Both the position numbers and the translations under genes were made by a program. 64,000 nt of DNA, taken from NCBI RefSeq assembly GCF_001905545.1, contig NZ_LIPD01000002.1, forward strand, positions 186,001 to 250,000, read 5' to 3'. Below are positions 61,509-64,000 of this stretch, one piece after another. Below the pieces are notes generated by a model. That model was not told the origin of the DNA. It did no database searches and saw nothing but the letters and a program-made list of their open reading frames with translations. Every line of letters begins with the position of its first letter. Position 1 is the first letter of the stretch. Source of the stretch: Streptomyces sp. CB02056 (GTDB lineage: Bacteria > Actinomycetota > Actinomycetes > Streptomycetales > Streptomycetaceae).

Positions 61509-64000
61509 GTGTCGAGTACCGGGAACGGCGGCGGGGGAGAGCGGCGGGCAGGCTCCGCGGGGAGCGCCGCCGCCCGCGCCCGACTGCGCCGCGCCGCCCG
61601 TCCGGCCGCCCCCCAGTCGCCGGCCGCCCGCCGCCGGGGCACCGTCGAGGCCCCCGACACCGCGCGGCCCGACACCGTACGGCCCGACCAGCCGGCGCCG
61701 ACCCTGGCGGTGGCCGAGCCGGGCACCCGGGGCGGCCTGCGCGGACGCCCCGCCCGGCCGTTCCCAGGCGGTCCGGCCGATGCCACGGGCACCCCCGGCA
61801 CGCCCGCCGGCGGCAGCCTGCTGGACATGCTCAAGGTCGCCATCGCGATCCTGGACACCGCGGGCCGGGTGGTGCTCTGGAGCCCCGCCGCCGAGGAGCT
61901 GCTCGGCTGGCCGAACGAGCTGCTGGTCGGCCGCCGGATCGAGGAGCTGATCCCCGACCGGGAGCAGGTCGCCCGGATCCGGGGCGCGATCCAGGACACC
62001 CTGCGGCACGGCCGCTGGGCCGGCTACGCCGAGCTGCGCGACCGGGACGGCGCCCCGGTCGCCGTGGACGCCCGGATCTCCCTCCTGGTGGACGGCGACG
62101 GCACCCCGTTCCTCCAGGTCAACATGGCCGAGGCGGCCGCCGTCCAGGCCGTCGAACGGGACCTCGCGGTGCGCGACGCGCTGTTCGAGCAGTCCCCGCT
62201 GGGCATCGCCATCATGGATACCGGCCTGCGCTACACGGCCGTCAACCGGACCCTCGCCGAGATGAACGGCGTCGCCCCGGACGACCACGTCGGCCGCACC
62301 ACCGGCGAGACCCTGCCGGAGCGGGCCGCCGACGAGATCACCGCCATCCAGCGCCAGGTGCTGGCCACCGGCGAGCCGGTCATCGACGTCACCCTGGCCT
62401 CCCCGGTCACCACCCGGGCCGGCTACCGCTCGATCTCCTACAGCCGGATGACGGACCGCTCCGGCCGGGTGCTCGGCATCTCCGGCACCGTGATGGACGT
62501 GACCGAGCGCTACCGGGCGGTCGCCAAGGTCGAGCACGCCCGGCGCCGGCTCTCGCTGCTCAACGAGTTCGGCTCCCGGGTCGGCGACCTGCTGGACGCC
62601 TCCCGGATCGCCCAGGAGCTGGCCGGCTCGGTCGTCCCCCGGCTGACCGACCACTCGGCGGTGGTCCTGCTCCAGGCCGTCGCGCACGGTGACGACCTGC
62701 CCCGGCACGGCCACGACCGGCGCACCTCGCTGCTCCAGCTCGGCACCGCCTCCGTCCAGGACGGCCCCGAGGTGGACGTGATGCTGCGCCGCGGCGCCCG
62801 GATCACCTTCGCCGAGGAGTCGGTCTGCGGCCGGGTGCTGCGCACCGGCGTGCCCGAGCTGCTGTCCGGCGCCGACCAACTGGACGACGTCACCTACCCC
62901 GGAGACCCGAAGATGCAGGCCGCCCGGGACCTGGGCGTGCACTCGATGCTGGTCGTGCCGCTGCGCGCCCGCGGCATCGTGATCGGCCTGCTGCTGGTCA
63001 GCCGGGCCGGCTACCGCGAGGGCTTCGACCGGGACGACCTGGCCTTCACCGTCGAACTGGCCGACCGGGCCGGCAGCTCGCTGGACAACGCCCGCCTCTA
63101 CGCCCGCGAGCGCACCGCCGCGCTCACCCTCCAGCGCACCCTGCTCCCGCAGCAGGTCCCGCAGCCCACCGGCGTCGAGGTCGCCTACCGGTACGTGCCC
63201 GGCAGCAGCGGCACCGAGGTCGGCGGCGACTGGTTCGACGTCATCCCGCTGCCCGGCGACCGCACCGCGCTGGTGGTCGGCGACGTGATGGGCCACGGCC
63301 TGCGGGCCGCCGCCACGATGGGACGGCTGCGCACCGCCGTCCGGGTGCTGGCCGCCCTCGACCTGCCGCCGGACGTCCTGCTGCGGCACGTCCACGAGCT
63401 GGCCGACGACCTCGCCCAGGGCCCGGACGAGGCGCTGCTGGCCACCTGCGTCTACGCGGTCTTCGACCCGGCGACGGCCCGGCTCACCGTCGCCAAGGCC
63501 GGGCACATCCCGCCGGTGCTGGTGGTGCCGGGCGAGGACGCCGCGGAGCCGACCCGCACCGGCGGCCCGCTGCGCGGCGGCGCCGGCCGCATCCTCGACC
63601 TGCCCTCCGGCGCCCCGCTCGGGGTGGGCGGAGTCCCGTTCGAGTCGGTCGAACTGAAGATCCCCGAGGGCAGCCTGCTGGCGCTGTGCACCGACGGCCT
63701 GGTCGAGTCCCGGGACAAGGACCTGGACGTCGGCCTCGGCCGGCTGGTCACCGTGCTCCAGGGGCCGCACGCCTCCATCCAGGCCGCCTGCGAGGCGGTG
63801 CTGGACACCATGGAGCAGGGCCGGGAGCCGGACGACGTCGCGCTGCTGCTGGCCCGGCTCGGCCACGGCCAGGCCGGCACCCCGACGGCGGGCTGGACCC
63901 TGCCGGCCGAGCCCACCGCCGTCTCCCGGGCCCGCCGGCTGGTCCGCGCCACCCTCGTCGAGTGGGGCGTCGAGGAGCTCACCGACACCGCCGAGCTGCT
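61509..64000 (+). CDS. PAS-PAS-GAF-SpoIIE phosphatase-HATPase protein, C-terminus cut by window
   Basis: An open frame of at least 830 residues, cut by the window end. After a disordered Arg/Pro/Ala-rich start, residues about 105-220 are PAS 1 (ILDTAGRVVLWSPAAEELLGW), 225-340 PAS 2 (IMDTGLRYTAVNRTLAEMNG), 350-530 GAF, and 540-780 a PP2C/SpoIIE phosphatase with TEVGGDWFDVIPL, GDVMGHGLRAAATMGRLR, LCTDGLVESRDKD and PDDVALLLAR. The anti-sigma-type ATPase begins near 795. GTG 61509 follows CGGAGG by eight bases. It resembles the 27484-29394 protein and probably acts in the same kind of partner-switching network. Confidence 0.92.
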   Translation, partial: MSSTGNGGGGERRAGSAGSAAARARLRRAARPAAPQSPAARRRGTVEAPDTARPDTVRPDQPAPTLAVAEPGTRGGLRGRPARPFPGGPADATGTPGTPAGGSLLDMLKVAIAILDTAGRVVLWSPAAEELLGWPNELLVGRRIEELIPDREQVARIRGAIQDTLRHGRWAGYAELRDRDGAPVAVDARISLLVDGDGTPFLQVNMAEAAAVQAVERDLAVRDALFEQSPLGIAIMDTGLRYTAVNRTLAEMNGVAPDDHVGRTTGETLPERAADEITAIQRQVLATGEPVIDVTLASPVTTRAGYRSISYSRMTDRSGRVLGISGTVMDVTERYRAVAKVEHARRRLSLLNEFGSRVGDLLDASRIAQELAGSVVPRLTDHSAVVLLQAVAHGDDLPRHGHDRRTSLLQLGTASVQDGPEVDVMLRRGARITFAEESVCGRVLRTGVPELLSGADQLDDVTYPGDPKMQAARDLGVHSMLVVPLRARGIVIGLLLVSRAGYREGFDRDDLAFTVELADRAGSSLDNARLYARERTAALTLQRTLLPQQVPQPTGVEVAYRYVPGSSGTEVGGDWFDVIPLPGDRTALVVGDVMGHGLRAAATMGRLRTAVRVLAALDLPPDVLLRHVHELADDLAQGPDEALLATCVYAVFDPATARLTVAKAGHIPPVLVVPGEDAAEPTRTGGPLRGGAGRILDLPSGAPLGVGGVPFESVELKIPEGSLLALCTDGLVESRDKDLDVGLGRLVTVLQGPHASIQAACEAVLDTMEQGREPDDVALLLARLGHGQAGTPTAGWTLPAEPTAVSRARRLVRATLVEWGVEELTDTAEL

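Overview
This is very GC-rich DNA with strong third-position G/C bias, many GTG starts and GGAGG-type ribosome sites. It carries an actinobacterial gene set: a WhiB-type regulator, a SARP regulator, an ESX-type substrate pair, SpoIIE/PP2C phosphatases and a DasR-type operator. Together these point to a Streptomycetaceae chromosome (Streptomyces or Kitasatospora). From memory, the runs ahpD-ahpC-oxyR and fumarase-DUF1707-wblI-glpX-xseA/xseB-ispH-ppgK-ychF follow the Streptomyces coelicolor core order, so most of the window is conserved chromosome.

Layout. 1-9.6 kb: end of a YyaL/DUF255 gene, an acetyltransferase, a divergent ESX-like protein and DUF1023 hydrolase, an XRE-type regulator facing a secreted papain-fold cysteine protease, and hemolysin III. 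9.9-18.9 kb: pckG, an AlaA-like aminotransferase, prepilin peptidase, a GH18 chitinase with a DasR-like site, a cis-prenyl transferase and PhoH. 19.3-27.4 kb: a transglycosylase behind a Crp-like site, an AI-2E family transporter, ahpC-ahpD opposite oxyR, and a TetR/MMPL pair with a clear operator. 27.5-36.1 kb: a PP2C/GAF/ATPase regulator, a methyltransferase, a SARP-NB-ARC-TPR regulator divergent from a 94-aa acidic peptide, a GntR regulator divergent from a 91-aa protein with twin palindromes between them, and a Phd/YoeB module whose toxin carries an in-frame stop. 36.2-49.7 kb: the conserved fumarase-to-ychF block. 49.7-54.3 kb: a 4.57-kb island in the 3' end of ychF. 54.3-55.9 kb: an IS110-family element with a candidate bridge RNA. 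55.9-64 kb: a HAD phosphatase, a split RibD-like pair, a methyltransferase, a septum-formation-like membrane protein, a MutT-like hydrolase, and the start of a PAS-GAF-SpoIIE-ATPase protein cut by the window end.

The main accessory finding is the ychF island. The last 16 bp of ychF sense sequence (49675-49690) recur exactly at 54245-54260, followed by a 20-bp-stem terminator that looks like the original ychF terminator. Between the repeats lie a lower-GC 668-aa ParB-like protein with a highly acidic tail, a WhiB-HTH fusion, and a frameshifted DUF4241 gene. No recombinase gene is visible. Repeats inside it (a shared upstream block before both intact genes, and a second copy of the right-end sequence next to a partial att core) suggest build-up from more than one cargo unit. 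The IS110 element sits just beyond the right end and abuts the stop codon of the HAD gene.
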